Below are positions 24,460 to 32,525 of a stretch of 39,169 nucleotides of DNA, one piece after another. A program made the translations under genes and the position numbers. How positions within the stretch are numbered: position 1 is the first letter of the stretch; each line of letters opens with the position of its first letter. Source of the DNA: 13-2-20CM-68-14 sp046733295 (GTDB lineage Bacteria; Actinomycetota; Thermoleophilia; Gaiellales; Gaiellaceae); assembly GCA_046733295.1 (NCBI GenBank), contig JBKPOY010000067.1:1-39169 (forward strand). The letters run 5' to 3'. The notes under the pieces are model-generated. The model was not told the origin of the DNA and did no database searches. It saw nothing but the letters and a program-made list of their open reading frames with translations.

Positions 24460-25050
24460 GTGCCCTTGTCCCCCGTGCCCACCGACGAGATCTACGAGAA
24501 GTACCTGCAAAAGGCCATCACGGAGATCAACGAGCTCGGCGACGAGATCGCCAAGGCGGCGGGCGACCGCGTTCCGGTGCTGGGCTCAGGTCACCCGCTC
24601 GCGGACGTCTTCCTGCTCAAGCACGCGCCCCAAGCGGCGGAGGTGCAGGAGGGAGTCGCGTTCTACGGGCGTACAGGCCAGGCGATCCTCAAGTCGCTCC
24701 AGCGGCTCCACGTCGATCCGCTCGCGATCTACGGGACGAATTGCCTCAAGTTCGCCGGCGAGGACGAGGACGAGGCGCGGCCGTGGTTGCTGCGCGAGCT
24801 GCACGTCGTCCAGCCGAAACTTGTCGTCGTCATGGGCGACGAGCCGTTGCGGATCCTGAACGAGGTCGAGTTCCCGCTCGCGGACACGCTCGAGCCGAAG
24901 ATCGGCGAGCTCCAACGCTTCACCCCCACGATCCAGGCGCTCCTCGTCCCCGACATCGACTCGTCGCTCGACGAGCAACCGGCCAAGACGCGCTTTTGGA
25001 ACGCGTTCAAGCAACTCGGTCCCTGGTGGGCCGAGCTCCCGCCGTACTGA
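24460..25050 (+). CDS. Uracil-DNA-glycosylase-superfamily protein, atypical
   Basis: This 196-residue protein resembles the UDG superfamily (type 4/5-like): an N-terminal helix, VLGSGHPLADVFLLKHAP, EGVAFYGRTGQAILKSL (like GxPFVGRAGQLL), IYGTNCLKF (like the NVVKCRP motif) and PKLVVVMGDEPLRIL. It has only one cysteine, so it cannot hold the 4Fe-4S cluster of type 4 enzymes, and the usual HPS motif near the C-terminus is replaced by TIQALLVPDIDSS. It may be a non-catalytic or differently acting relative. The downstream membrane protein gene overlaps it by 25 bases. Confidence 0.72.
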   Translation: MPLSPVPTDEIYEKYLQKAITEINELGDEIAKAAGDRVPVLGSGHPLADVFLLKHAPQAAEVQEGVAFYGRTGQAILKSLQRLHVDPLAIYGTNCLKFAGEDEDEARPWLLRELHVVQPKLVVVMGDEPLRILNEVEFPLADTLEPKIGELQRFTPTIQALLVPDIDSSLDEQPAKTRFWNAFKQLGPWWAELPPY

Positions 25051-25763
25051 GGACGCCGCGCGCCGCGGCGTTCGCCGCGCTCGCGGTCCTGCTCGGGCTC
25101 TACTACCGGTTCCACGCATCGCTGCCGGACACGTCGACCTGGGGCGACGTCGCCTTCATCGGCGCCGTGCTGATGCCCGCCGTCCTGTTCCTGGTCTACC
25201 TCCTGCTGCCGCTCCAGCAGGCGCGCGAAATGCAGTTGCTCCTGCTCGGGCTCGCGTTCGGGGTGCTCGCGGTTCTGCTCCACCAGGCGAGCCTCGATGC
25301 GCTCTCCGACTTCTCGAAGCTCGGTGCGATGGCCTTCCTCGCCTGGTGGTTCCTGAACTTCTTCGAGGCGCTCTCGTGGGTCGTCCTCGTCGCGTGCATC
25401 GTGCCGTGGGTCGACGCGTACTCGGTCTGGCGCGGCCCCACCAACGACATCGTCCACAACCACCGGCAGGTCTTCACGACCCTCTCGTTCGCCTTCCCCG
25501 TGCCCGGCGAGAACAGCGCCGCCAACCTCGGCCTCCCCGACCTGCTCTTCTTCAGCCTCTTCCTCGGAGCCGCGGCACGGTTCGGCCTGAGGGTCTTTCC
25601 GACCTGGGTCGCGCTCGCAGCTTCGTTCGGCGCGACCATCGCCCTCGCGGTGGCGTGGGACAAGGCGGGACTGCCCGCGCTGCCCCTGCTCTCGCTCGGC
25701 TTCCTGCTCGTGAACGCCGACCTGATTTGGGACCGCGTGCGCCGACCTAGCTCGCCGCCGTGA
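25026..25763 (+). CDS. Presenilin/signal-peptide-peptidase-like membrane protein
   Basis: The 245-residue protein has about eight membrane helices. Three features line up with GxGD intramembrane aspartyl proteases in the right order: an Asp at the end of one helix (WVDAYSVW, D130), then ANLGLPDLLFFSLFLGAAARF (D172), then GLPALPLL (PALP at 217-220). Spacings D-D (42) and D-PALP (45) are close to those of microbial members. The middle motif is GLPD instead of GxGD. The GTG start at 25026 overlaps the UDG-like gene by 25 bases; the exact start is uncertain. The 3' end overlaps the opposing methyltransferase gene by 17 bases. Family assignment is from motif reading only. Confidence 0.68.
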   Translation: MGRAPAVLRTPRAAAFAALAVLLGLYYRFHASLPDTSTWGDVAFIGAVLMPAVLFLVYLLLPLQQAREMQLLLLGLAFGVLAVLLHQASLDALSDFSKLGAMAFLAWWFLNFFEALSWVVLVACIVPWVDAYSVWRGPTNDIVHNHRQVFTTLSFAFPVPGENSAANLGLPDLLFFSLFLGAAARFGLRVFPTWVALAASFGATIALAVAWDKAGLPALPLLSLGFLLVNADLIWDRVRRPSSPP

Positions 25764-27114
25764 GCAGCGAGACCGATTCGACGTGCGGCGTGTGCGGGAA
25801 CATGTCGACCGGCTGCACCCGCTCGAGAAGGTAGCCCCAGCTCGCGGCCAGCTCCTTGACGTTGCCCGCCAGCGTCGTCGGGTTGCAGGAGACGTAGACG
25901 ATGCGGCCGGCTCCCAGGCGGCCGAGCCGACGCAATGCCTTCCCGGACAAGCCCGCCCGCGGCGGGTCGACGACAACGACGTCCGGGTCGCCGGCCCGCT
26001 CCCGCAGCTCCGCGAGCGAGTCTGCGGTCTCGCCGGCGAAGAATGCGGCGTTCGTGATCCCGTTCAACTCGGCGTTCTCGATCGCGCAGGCGACCGATTC
26101 CTCGGATACGTCGACCCCCCACACCGTCAGCGAGCGCGAGGCGAGCGAGAGGCCGATTGTGCCGATCCCGCAGTACAGGTCGTAGACGGTCTCGCCCCCG
26201 CTCAGCGCCGCGTACTCGGCGGCGAGCCCGTAAAGCCGCTCCGCCATGGCGGTGTTCGTCTGCAGGAAGGCGTTGGGACGAACCCGGAAGCGGAGGCCAC
26301 ACAGCTCCTCTTCGATCGCCTCCTCGCCCCAGAGGAGCGTCGTCGGCAGGTTCGTGACCTCCGCAGGCGTCTCGTTGACGGCCCAGTGGATCGAGCGCAC
26401 CTCCGGAAAGCGATGCAGAGTTTCGACGAGCTGGCCGCGGTCGAACTTCTCGCCGGCGTGGGTGACGAGCTGGACGAGCACCTGCCCGGTGTTCCGGCCC
26501 TCGCGAACCACGAGGTGCCTCAGGTAGCCGGTGTGCCCCGACTGGTCGTAGGGCTCGAGGCGCTCCTCGCGCGCCCAGTCGCGGACGGTGTTTCGGATGG
26601 CGTTGCCGAGCTCGGTCGTCAGCCAGCATTTCTCGACCTCGAGCACCTCGTCCCAGCGGCCGGCCCTGTGGAATCCGAGCGCCGGCCCGGCCGGCGTCTG
26701 CGTGAACGAGTACTCGAGCTTGTTGCGGTAAAAGAACTGCGCGGCGGCCGGCAGGATCGGCTCGACGGGCGGGTCGGCCACGCCGCCGATTCGTCGCAGG
26801 GCGTCGCGTACCTGCTCCTGCTTCGACTCGAGCTGGACGCCGTAGTCGAGATCCTGGAAGCGGCAGCCGCCGCACGCCGGGTAATGGCTGCACGGCGCCT
26901 CGACGCGCTGAGGGCTCGGCTCGAGGACGTCGATCGCCAGCGCCTCCGCATGGTTGCGCTTGACCTTCGTCACGCGGGCGCGGACCGTGTCGCCGGGCAG
27001 CCCGCGGCGGACGAAGACCACGTAGCCGTTCAGGCGGGCGACGCCGTTGCCGCCGTAGGCGAGCGAGTCGACGTGGAGCTCGACCTCCTGGTCTCTTGCC
27101 ACCGGCGCTGCCAT
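25747..27114 (-). CDS. RlmD/TrmA-family RNA (uracil-C5)-methyltransferase
   Basis: These enzymes methylate uridine to m5U in rRNA or tRNA. The 455-residue protein has an N-terminal TRAM RNA-binding domain (VELHVDSLAYGGNGVARL), the 4Fe-4S site CSHYPACGGCRF plus a later Cys (VEKCWL), RNKLEYSF, the SAM fold (ETVYDLYCGIGTIGLSLA), VVVDPPRAGLS and the catalytic Cys in YVSCNPTTLAGN. The exact target nucleotide cannot be read from sequence, so no symbol is given. The ATG lies 7 bases after TAGCCT. Its 3' end overlaps the presenilin-like gene tail to tail. Confidence 0.93.
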   Translation of the reverse strand: MAAPVARDQEVELHVDSLAYGGNGVARLNGYVVFVRRGLPGDTVRARVTKVKRNHAEALAIDVLEPSPQRVEAPCSHYPACGGCRFQDLDYGVQLESKQEQVRDALRRIGGVADPPVEPILPAAAQFFYRNKLEYSFTQTPAGPALGFHRAGRWDEVLEVEKCWLTTELGNAIRNTVRDWAREERLEPYDQSGHTGYLRHLVVREGRNTGQVLVQLVTHAGEKFDRGQLVETLHRFPEVRSIHWAVNETPAEVTNLPTTLLWGEEAIEEELCGLRFRVRPNAFLQTNTAMAERLYGLAAEYAALSGGETVYDLYCGIGTIGLSLASRSLTVWGVDVSEESVACAIENAELNGITNAAFFAGETADSLAELRERAGDPDVVVVDPPRAGLSGKALRRLGRLGAGRIVYVSCNPTTLAGNVKELAASWGYLLERVQPVDMFPHTPHVESVSLLTAAS

Positions 27115-27121
27115 CGGGGTG

Positions 27122-27127
27122 AGGCTA
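27122..27127 (-). promoter_or_regulatory. -10 box of the RNA methyltransferase gene
   Basis: TAGCCT on the minus strand, 7 bases before the ATG. It contains the stop codon of the upstream phosphoesterase gene. Confidence 0.45.
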
Positions 27128-28555
27128 GCGGCGGTTGATGAATCCGGGATGGGGCTTGAGGACGAGCGGCCGGCGCGGCCGCTGTCGGAAGTCGAAGTCG
27201 CGGACGAGGTTGCCGAGGATGGGCACGTTCTCGCGCACGGTCGGCCGCGGGTCGGGCCGCCCGTCCCGTGTGGGATCGAGCCTCTCCCCCTCCAGGAACC
27301 GGTCCTCGATGAACTTCAGATAGGCGTCGAAGCTGAGTATCTGGTGGTCGATGTAGCCGCGCCGCGCGTACGGCGAAACGACGAGGCCGGGAACCCGCAG
27401 GCCGTAGCCGTTCTTGTCCACGATCGGCGGCGGCACGTGGTCGTAGAAGCCGCCCCAGTCGTCCCAGGTGATGAAGATCGCGGTCGACTTCCAGTTCGGG
27501 CTGCGCATCACCGCGTTGACGATTCCCGTCACAAAGGCCTGGCCCGCGCTCACGAGTGCCGGCGGATGCTCGCTCGTGCGGTCGTTCGGGACGATCCACG
27601 AGACGGCGGGGAGCCGTCCGCGCTTCGCGGCCACGAAGAAGTTGTCGATCGACGTGATGTTCCGGAGCTGGCCGTTCTCGCGAACGGTGTCGAACCAGGG
27701 CAGCGGGTTCCAGATGCCCGGAGTCTTCGCGCTCTGCTTGATGCGCGGACACACGATCGCCCCATCCTCCCGGCAATCGGGCTCGCCGCCCTTGAAGACG
27801 TAGTACCGCCACGAGACGTTGTGCTTGTGCAGGAGGTAGGTGAGGTCGGTCCATGCGTAGATCGGCGCCTTGCCGTCCTCGTTCTGCGGCTCGCCCGGCG
27901 GTGACCCCGGGTTCTGAATCGCGTTGACGCAGGTTTGCGGATCCCTCCGCTTGGTGCAGCGCGCCGACCAGGCCGAGACCTGGAACAGGTGCGCCGGGAG
28001 GCTCCAGGACGTGTTCGGCTGGAACATGTGATCCTGGAGGACGAAGTTCCGGGCGTAGGCCCAGTAGTTCGGGATCTCCCGGGCGGTGTGGTAGCCCATC
28101 ACGTCGATGCGGCCGCCCTTCACGCATCCCGGCTGGTTCGGATCGGGCCCGCAGTTCTTCTTGAGGACCGCCCGTGCCTGGCCGACGAAGCCGTCCATCT
28201 GCTGGTGGTTGACGTCGTGCACGGCGTTCAGATGGTTGTGCGGCCCGCCGACGTTGCGGTCGCGGCGATCGTGGTACGGGTGCAGGCAGGCCCGCGTCTT
28301 CGGGTCCGGCGAGCAGACGAGTGGGACGCCGTGGTCGGTCGGGATCCCGTCGGCCCCTGGGAACGTGCCGAAGTAATGGTCGAAGGAACGGTTCTCCTGG
28401 AAGATCATCACGACGTGGTCGATCTTCTCGATGCCCTGGAGCGAGACTTTCGGCGCGTGCGGCGCCTCGTGCGAGGCGGCTCCGCGAACGAACGACGCCC
28501 CGCCGGCGACGGCCGCCGCAACGAGGACGGCCGCGATCAGGGCCTGGCGTCGCAC
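27125..28555 (-). CDS. Secreted phosphoesterase (phospholipase C / acid phosphatase AcpA family)
   Basis: The 476-residue protein has a signal peptide (1-27) and the phosphoesterase-family signature IDHVVMIFQENRSFDHYFG with the metal-binding Glu-Asn, followed by the family segments DGFVG, WDDWGGFYDHVPPP and GLRVPGLVVSPYARRGYIDH. Members hydrolyse phospholipids or phosphomonoesters outside the cell. Six or more cysteines suggest disulfides. The start is GTG; no ribosome site is visible and GAGATT lies 6 bases upstream. Substrate is unknown. Confidence 0.92.
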   Translation of the reverse strand: MRRQALIAAVLVAAAVAGGASFVRGAASHEAPHAPKVSLQGIEKIDHVVMIFQENRSFDHYFGTFPGADGIPTDHGVPLVCSPDPKTRACLHPYHDRRDRNVGGPHNHLNAVHDVNHQQMDGFVGQARAVLKKNCGPDPNQPGCVKGGRIDVMGYHTAREIPNYWAYARNFVLQDHMFQPNTSWSLPAHLFQVSAWSARCTKRRDPQTCVNAIQNPGSPPGEPQNEDGKAPIYAWTDLTYLLHKHNVSWRYYVFKGGEPDCREDGAIVCPRIKQSAKTPGIWNPLPWFDTVRENGQLRNITSIDNFFVAAKRGRLPAVSWIVPNDRTSEHPPALVSAGQAFVTGIVNAVMRSPNWKSTAIFITWDDWGGFYDHVPPPIVDKNGYGLRVPGLVVSPYARRGYIDHQILSFDAYLKFIEDRFLEGERLDPTRDGRPDPRPTVRENVPILGNLVRDFDFRQRPRRPLVLKPHPGFINRR

Positions 28556-28586
28556 GGTAAGAATCTCAATCGGCTTCAGGCGTCGA

Positions 28587-28985
28587 TCACGTGAGCGGCG
28601 TCACGTAGACCTTGCGGTCCCGCGGGCCGTCGAATTCGCAGAAAAAAATTCCCTGCCAGCGGCCGAGCGCGAGCCGGCCCTCGTCGAGCGGCACAAGCAC
28701 CTGGGGGCTGATCAGGGATGCCCGGATGTGCGAGGGCGCGTTCGGCCCATCCGCGTCTGAGTGCTGCCAGCCGCCGTTGTCGTCGACGATCCGCTCCATC
28801 GCCGACTCGATGTCCTCGGCGAGGGCCGGGTCTGCGTCCTCGTTGATCGTCACCCCGGCCGTGGTGTGAGGGACGTAGACCAGCGCCGCGGACGCCCCGT
28901 TCGTAGCCCCGAGCGTGTCTTGGACGAGCTCCGTGATGTCGACGAGCTGCGTCTTCCGCTCGGTTTTGAGGCTGATCTCGCGCAC
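28587..28985 (-). CDS. YjbQ/UPF0047 family protein
   Basis: This 132-residue single-domain protein has the family motifs YVPHTTAGVTINEDADP, HSDADGPNAPSHIRASL (a likely metal and active site) and LGRWQGIFFCEFDGPRDR. E. coli YjbQ has weak thiamine-phosphate synthase activity; the true role is unclear. The GTG start lies 6 bases after TAGGAT on the minus strand, within an 18-base gap to the divergent peptidase gene. Confidence 0.93.
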   Translation of the reverse strand: MREISLKTERKTQLVDITELVQDTLGATNGASAALVYVPHTTAGVTINEDADPALAEDIESAMERIVDDNGGWQHSDADGPNAPSHIRASLISPQVLVPLDEGRLALGRWQGIFFCEFDGPRDRKVYVTPLT

Positions 28986-28990
28986 GTCGT

Positions 28991-28997
28991 TATCCTA
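28991..28997. promoter_or_regulatory. Shared divergent -10 core TATCCTA (YjbQ / metallopeptidase)
   Basis: The plus strand reads TATCCT, 7 bases before the metallopeptidase GTG (29004). The minus strand reads TAGGAT, 6 bases before the YjbQ GTG (28985). The two start codons are only 18 bases apart, so both mRNAs are probably leaderless and cannot be started at the same time. Confidence 0.6.
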
Positions 28998-29003
28998 CGG
29001 CCT

Positions 29004-30494
29004 GTGCCGAGCGGCCCGCCCACACCCGAGCAGCTCGACGGCTACCGCGAAGGCGCAGACCGTTTCATCGCCGAGCTCGACGAGGAGTACTACCTCCATT
29101 TTGCGGGGCTGAAGGAAAATCTCGAGCTCGAGCCGATCTACGAGCGCCACCAGGAGCTGACCACGCTCGAGTGGGCGCAGTCGCTCGGGGAGGCCGTCGA
29201 CGGTGACCGGCGCATTCGCGAGCTCTGGCGGTTCGCGTGCGAAGGCCACCTCGGGAACCTGACGAAGGCGCACAGCGAGAAGGTCGCCGCCCTGGAGACC
29301 GAGCTCGAGGCCGACGTAGACGGCGAGAAGGTCGGCTACCGCATGCTGCGGCCGACGATCGCGAACACGGACGACCGGGGCAAGCGCGAGCGGCTGGACG
29401 AGGCGCGCACGGCGCTCACTGAGGAGCACCTGAATCCGGTCTACCTCGATGCGGTGACGATCAGCCAGCGTGCGGTGCCGCGGCTCGGCTCATCGAACTA
29501 CCTCGAGCTCTACCGCACGTTCGGATTTCGGCTCGACAACCTCGCCGATCAATGCCGGGCCGTCCTTGCGGGAACGGAGCGGATGTACGAGGACGCGACG
29601 GACAAGCTCTTCCGTGGCCGGATCGGCATCGGTCTCGACGAAGCGAAGCGGTGGGACGTGCCGCGCGTCTTCCGTGCAGAGAGCTGGGACGAGTTCTTCC
29701 CCGCGGACAGGATGCTGCCGGCGCTCGAGGCCACGCTCGCCGACCTCGGCATCGACCTCCACTCCCAGGAGAACGTGCACCTCGATCTCGAGCAGCGCCC
29801 CTCGAAGTCGCCGCGCGCCTTCTGCGCGCCGATCGAGGTCCCCGGGAAGGTGATGCTCGTGATCCAGCCGATCGGCGGCGCCGACGACTGGCGCGCCCTC
29901 TTCCACGAGGCCGGGCACACAGAGCATTTCGCACATACGTCGCCCGATCTCGCGATGGAGGAGCGGCGCCTTGGTGACAACGCGGTCACCGAGGGCTGGG
30001 CGATGCTGCTCCAGCACCTGACGGACGAGCCGGCCTGGCTCACGCGGCGCCTGGACGTGGGACGGCCCGACGAGTTCGCGCGGGAAGGCGCAACCGGCCT
30101 TCTCTACTTCGTCCGCCGCTACTGCGCGAAGCTCCTCTACGAGATCGAGTTCCACGGCACGGACGAGGTCACGTCGATGCGGCCGCGCTACGTCGAGCTC
30201 CTCGGCGACGCGCTCAAGATCGAGCCGAGCGCCACGGACTACCTCGCCGACATCGACTCAGGCTTCTATGTGACCGAGTACCTGCGGTCGTGGGCGTTCG
30301 AGGCCCAGCTCCGGGCCCACCTGCGCGAGCGTTTCGGCAACACCTGGTTCGCGAAGCGCGAGGCCGGCTCGCTGCTCCGCGAGCTGTGGTCGGAGGGCCA
30401 GCGGATCAACGCCGACGAGCTGCTGAAGGACGTCACCGGCGCAGAGCTCGAGATGGCGGCGGTCGCCGACCGCGTTCAGGAAGACCTGCGCTAG
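29004..30494 (+). CDS. HExxH zinc metallopeptidase (M3/M32-like)
   Basis: This 496-residue, mostly helical cytoplasmic protein has the zinc motif HEAGH (301-305) in WRALFHEAGHTEHFAHTSP and a third ligand Glu at 330 (TEGWAMLLQHL), the layout of gluzincin oligopeptidases. The N-terminal half (FAGLKENLELEPIYERH and onward) is helical and charged. I cannot place it more precisely than M3/M32-like. The GTG at 29004 is chosen because of TATCCT 7 bases upstream; a longer frame reads back across the YjbQ gene. Confidence 0.82.
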   Translation: MPSGPPTPEQLDGYREGADRFIAELDEEYYLHFAGLKENLELEPIYERHQELTTLEWAQSLGEAVDGDRRIRELWRFACEGHLGNLTKAHSEKVAALETELEADVDGEKVGYRMLRPTIANTDDRGKRERLDEARTALTEEHLNPVYLDAVTISQRAVPRLGSSNYLELYRTFGFRLDNLADQCRAVLAGTERMYEDATDKLFRGRIGIGLDEAKRWDVPRVFRAESWDEFFPADRMLPALEATLADLGIDLHSQENVHLDLEQRPSKSPRAFCAPIEVPGKVMLVIQPIGGADDWRALFHEAGHTEHFAHTSPDLAMEERRLGDNAVTEGWAMLLQHLTDEPAWLTRRLDVGRPDEFAREGATGLLYFVRRYCAKLLYEIEFHGTDEVTSMRPRYVELLGDALKIEPSATDYLADIDSGFYVTEYLRSWAFEAQLRAHLRERFGNTWFAKREAGSLLRELWSEGQRINADELLKDVTGAELEMAAVADRVQEDLR

Positions 30495-30530
30495 CTTCGG
30501 TTCGCGGCGGGAAGCGGTTCGGAAGAAGCG

Positions 30531-30758
30531 CTACGAAGGCGGCGGTCCGGTATCGCCGTCTCTGTACCGATAGACGATGCGGCCGCGGGTAAGGTCGTAG
30601 GGGGAGAGCTCGAGCTTGACGCGATCGCCGGGCAGGATCCTGATGCGGTAGCGCCGCATCTTCCCGGCCGTGTAGCCGAGAGCCTCGTGTCCGTTGTCGA
30701 GCGCGATTCGATACATGCCGCTGCGAAAGGCCTCGACGACCTCCCCGTCTAGCTCGAT
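30531..30758 (-). CDS. infA: Translation initiation factor IF-1, start codon not recognisable
   Basis: IF-1 binds the ribosomal A site during initiation. The S1/OB-fold sequence is complete from IELDGEVVEAFRSGMYRIAL through RRYRIRILPGDRVKLELSPY to the end. However, no ATG, GTG or TTG lies in this frame between the cspA stop and the internal ATG at 30716, which would remove the first strand. The similarity reaches at least the ATC at 30758, preceded by AAG-GAA-GAA-AAA. Either a rare start codon is used (ATC or another) or an A-run just upstream (30759-30773) hides an insertion or deletion. The coordinates given start at the ATC for want of a better choice. Confidence 0.8.
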   Translation of the reverse strand: MELDGEVVEAFRSGMYRIALDNGHEALGYTAGKMRRYRIRILPGDRVKLELSPYDLTRGRIVYRYRDGDTGPPPS

Positions 30759-30811
30759 CTTTTCTTCTTTTTGGGCGTGGTGGTGGGTCTTTTGTTCGTA
30801 CGGGCGGGGGG

Positions 30812-30829
30812 GCGCGGGTTGGCCCGCGC
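30812..30829 (-). terminator. Hairpin between cspA and infA
   Basis: GCGCGGG-TTGG-CCCGCGC forms a perfect 7-base stem 17 bases after the cspA stop in the minus direction. It could end most cspA transcripts before infA. Confidence 0.45.
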
Positions 30830-30845
30830 GCCAAAGGTAGCCGTC

Positions 30846-31052
30846 CTACGAGACGACGGTGACTTCACGGGCCTGCGGGCCCTTCGGGCCCTGCTCGACC
30901 TCGTACTCGACCTTCGTGCCCTCGGCGAGGGTCTTGAAGCCCTCACCCGAGATCGCACTGAAGTGGACGAAGACGTCGTCGCCTCCGTCGGCCTGCGAGA
31001 TGAAGCCGTAGCCCTTCGAATCGCTGAACCACTTCACGGTTCCGGTTGCCAT
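30846..31052 (-). CDS. cspA: Cold-shock protein
   Basis: This is a 68-residue single-stranded nucleic-acid-binding protein with both RNA-binding motifs, KGYGFIS (RNP1) and VFVHFSAI (RNP2), in the usual order after MATGTVKWF. It acts as an RNA chaperone. The ATG has a strong GGGAGGTG site 5 bases upstream. The 138 bases up to the next gene would give a long leader, as is typical of cold-shock genes; the leader contains short inverted repeats (GTGC-TGG-GCAC, TACCGGTA). Confidence 0.95.
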   Translation of the reverse strand: MATGTVKWFSDSKGYGFISQADGGDDVFVHFSAISGEGFKTLAEGTKVEYEVEQGPKGPQAREVTVVS

Positions 31053-31178
31053 GTTCACACCTCCCTGCTGCCTTCCACGAACGTGCACGGGGTGCTGGGC
31101 ACTACCGGTACTCGCTCTAAGACCTTGTGACGGGGGGCACCGTAGCACGCGCCCGCGCTGCCGTCCTGGCTAGCTGCA

Positions 31179-31184
31179 TATGCT
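31179..31184 (+). promoter_or_regulatory. -10 box of the cDPG-synthetase-like gene
   Basis: TATGCT, 6 bases before the ATG at 31191; leaderless pattern. Confidence 0.5.
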
Positions 31185-31190
31185 TTATTC

Positions 31191-32525
31191 ATGGATAGGA
31201 CGCGCGTCGTGATCGCGGGAGCCGCCGGCCGCGACTTTCACAATTTCAACCTCGTCTACCGCGGCCGAGAGGATCTCGAGGTCGTCGCCTTCACGGCGAC
31301 CCAGATCCCGAACATCGAGGGGCGTGTCTACCCCACCGCGCTCGCCGGCGAGCTGTACCCGCAGGGCATCCCGATCGTGGCCGAGGACGAGCTCGAGGCC
31401 GTGATCGGCGAGCACGGCGTCGAGGAGGTCGTCTTCTCGTACTCCGACGTGACGCACGAGCACGTGATGCACATCGGGTCGCGCGCGCTCGCCGCCGGGG
31501 CGTCATACCGCTTGCTCTCCCCGCGCGAGACGATGCTGACCTCGGCGAAACCGGTCGTGGCGGTCTGTGCCGTTCGGACCGGTTCGGGCAAGAGCCAGAC
31601 GACGCGCTACGTCGCCGGGCTGCTGCGCGAAGCCGGTAAGCGCGTCGCGGTCCTCCGCCACCCGATGCCCTACGGCGATCTTGAGAAGCAGGTCGTGCAG
31701 CGCTTCGCGACGTACGAGGACCTGGACGCGGCCGACTGCACGATCGAAGAGCGCGAGGAGTACGAGCCGCACCTGAACGAGGGCAACCTCGTCTTCGCCG
31801 GGATCGATTACGCCGCGATTCTCGACGCCGCCGAGCAGGAGGCCGACGCGATCCTGTGGGACGGCGGCAACAACGACACGCCGTTCGTCAAGCCGAACCT
31901 CCACCTCGTCGTCGTCGACCCGCACCGGCCCGGTCACGAGCTCCGCTACCACCCCGGCGAGACGAACCTCCGCATGGCCGATGTCTGCATCGTCAACAAG
32001 GTGGACTCCGCACCGCAACAGGGCGTCGACGCGGTGCTGGCTTCGATCCGAGAGCACAATCCGCTCGCGCGGGTCGTCCTGGCCGCATCGCCGTTCCTTG
32101 TCGAAGGGGACGCCGGCTCGATCGCCGGCAAGCGCGTCCTCGCGATCGAGGACGGCCCGACACTCACGCACGGCGAGATGACGTACGGGGCGGCCGTGCT
32201 GGCCGCAAAGGAGAACGGCGCCGCGTCACTCGTCGACCCGCGGCCATTCGCCGTCGGCTCGATTGCGCAGACCTTCGTGGACTATCCGAACGTGGGGGCG
32301 CTGCTGCCCGCCATGGGCTACGGCCGCGAGCAGATGGACGATCTGCGCGAGACGATCTCTCGCTCGGATGCCGACCTCGTCCTGATCGGCACGCCGATCG
32401 ACCTGCGCCGGCTGATCGAGCTCGACAAGCCTGCGCTCCGAGTTACCTACCGGCTGCAGGAGCTCGAGCCCGAGCTGGCGGGCATCCTGGAAGAGCGCGG
32501 CATCATCGAACGCGCCCTGGTGTGA
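31191..32525 (+). CDS. Cyclic 2,3-diphosphoglycerate synthetase-like GTPase-fold protein
   Basis: The 444-residue protein matches the cyclic 2,3-diphosphoglycerate synthetase family, first known from thermophilic methanogens, where the product protects proteins from heat. An N-terminal Rossmann domain (VVIAGAAGRDFHNFNLVY) is followed by a P-loop domain with RTGSGKSQTTRYVAGLL (about residue 130), WDGGNNDTPF and IVNKVDSA. Bacterial members are common and their product is mostly untested. The ATG lies 6 bases after TATGCT. The stop overlaps the start of a carbamate kinase gene (GTGA), suggesting joint function. Confidence 0.87.
   Translation: MDRTRVVIAGAAGRDFHNFNLVYRGREDLEVVAFTATQIPNIEGRVYPTALAGELYPQGIPIVAEDELEAVIGEHGVEEVVFSYSDVTHEHVMHIGSRALAAGASYRLLSPRETMLTSAKPVVAVCAVRTGSGKSQTTRYVAGLLREAGKRVAVLRHPMPYGDLEKQVVQRFATYEDLDAADCTIEEREEYEPHLNEGNLVFAGIDYAAILDAAEQEADAILWDGGNNDTPFVKPNLHLVVVDPHRPGHELRYHPGETNLRMADVCIVNKVDSAPQQGVDAVLASIREHNPLARVVLAASPFLVEGDAGSIAGKRVLAIEDGPTLTHGEMTYGAAVLAAKENGAASLVDPRPFAVGSIAQTFVDYPNVGALLPAMGYGREQMDDLRETISRSDADLVLIGTPIDLRRLIELDKPALRVTYRLQELEPELAGILEERGIIERALV

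Noticed and set aside
31053..31178. Riboswitch in the cspA leader
   Set aside because: Only short inverted repeats are present; no known riboswitch pattern could be recognised.
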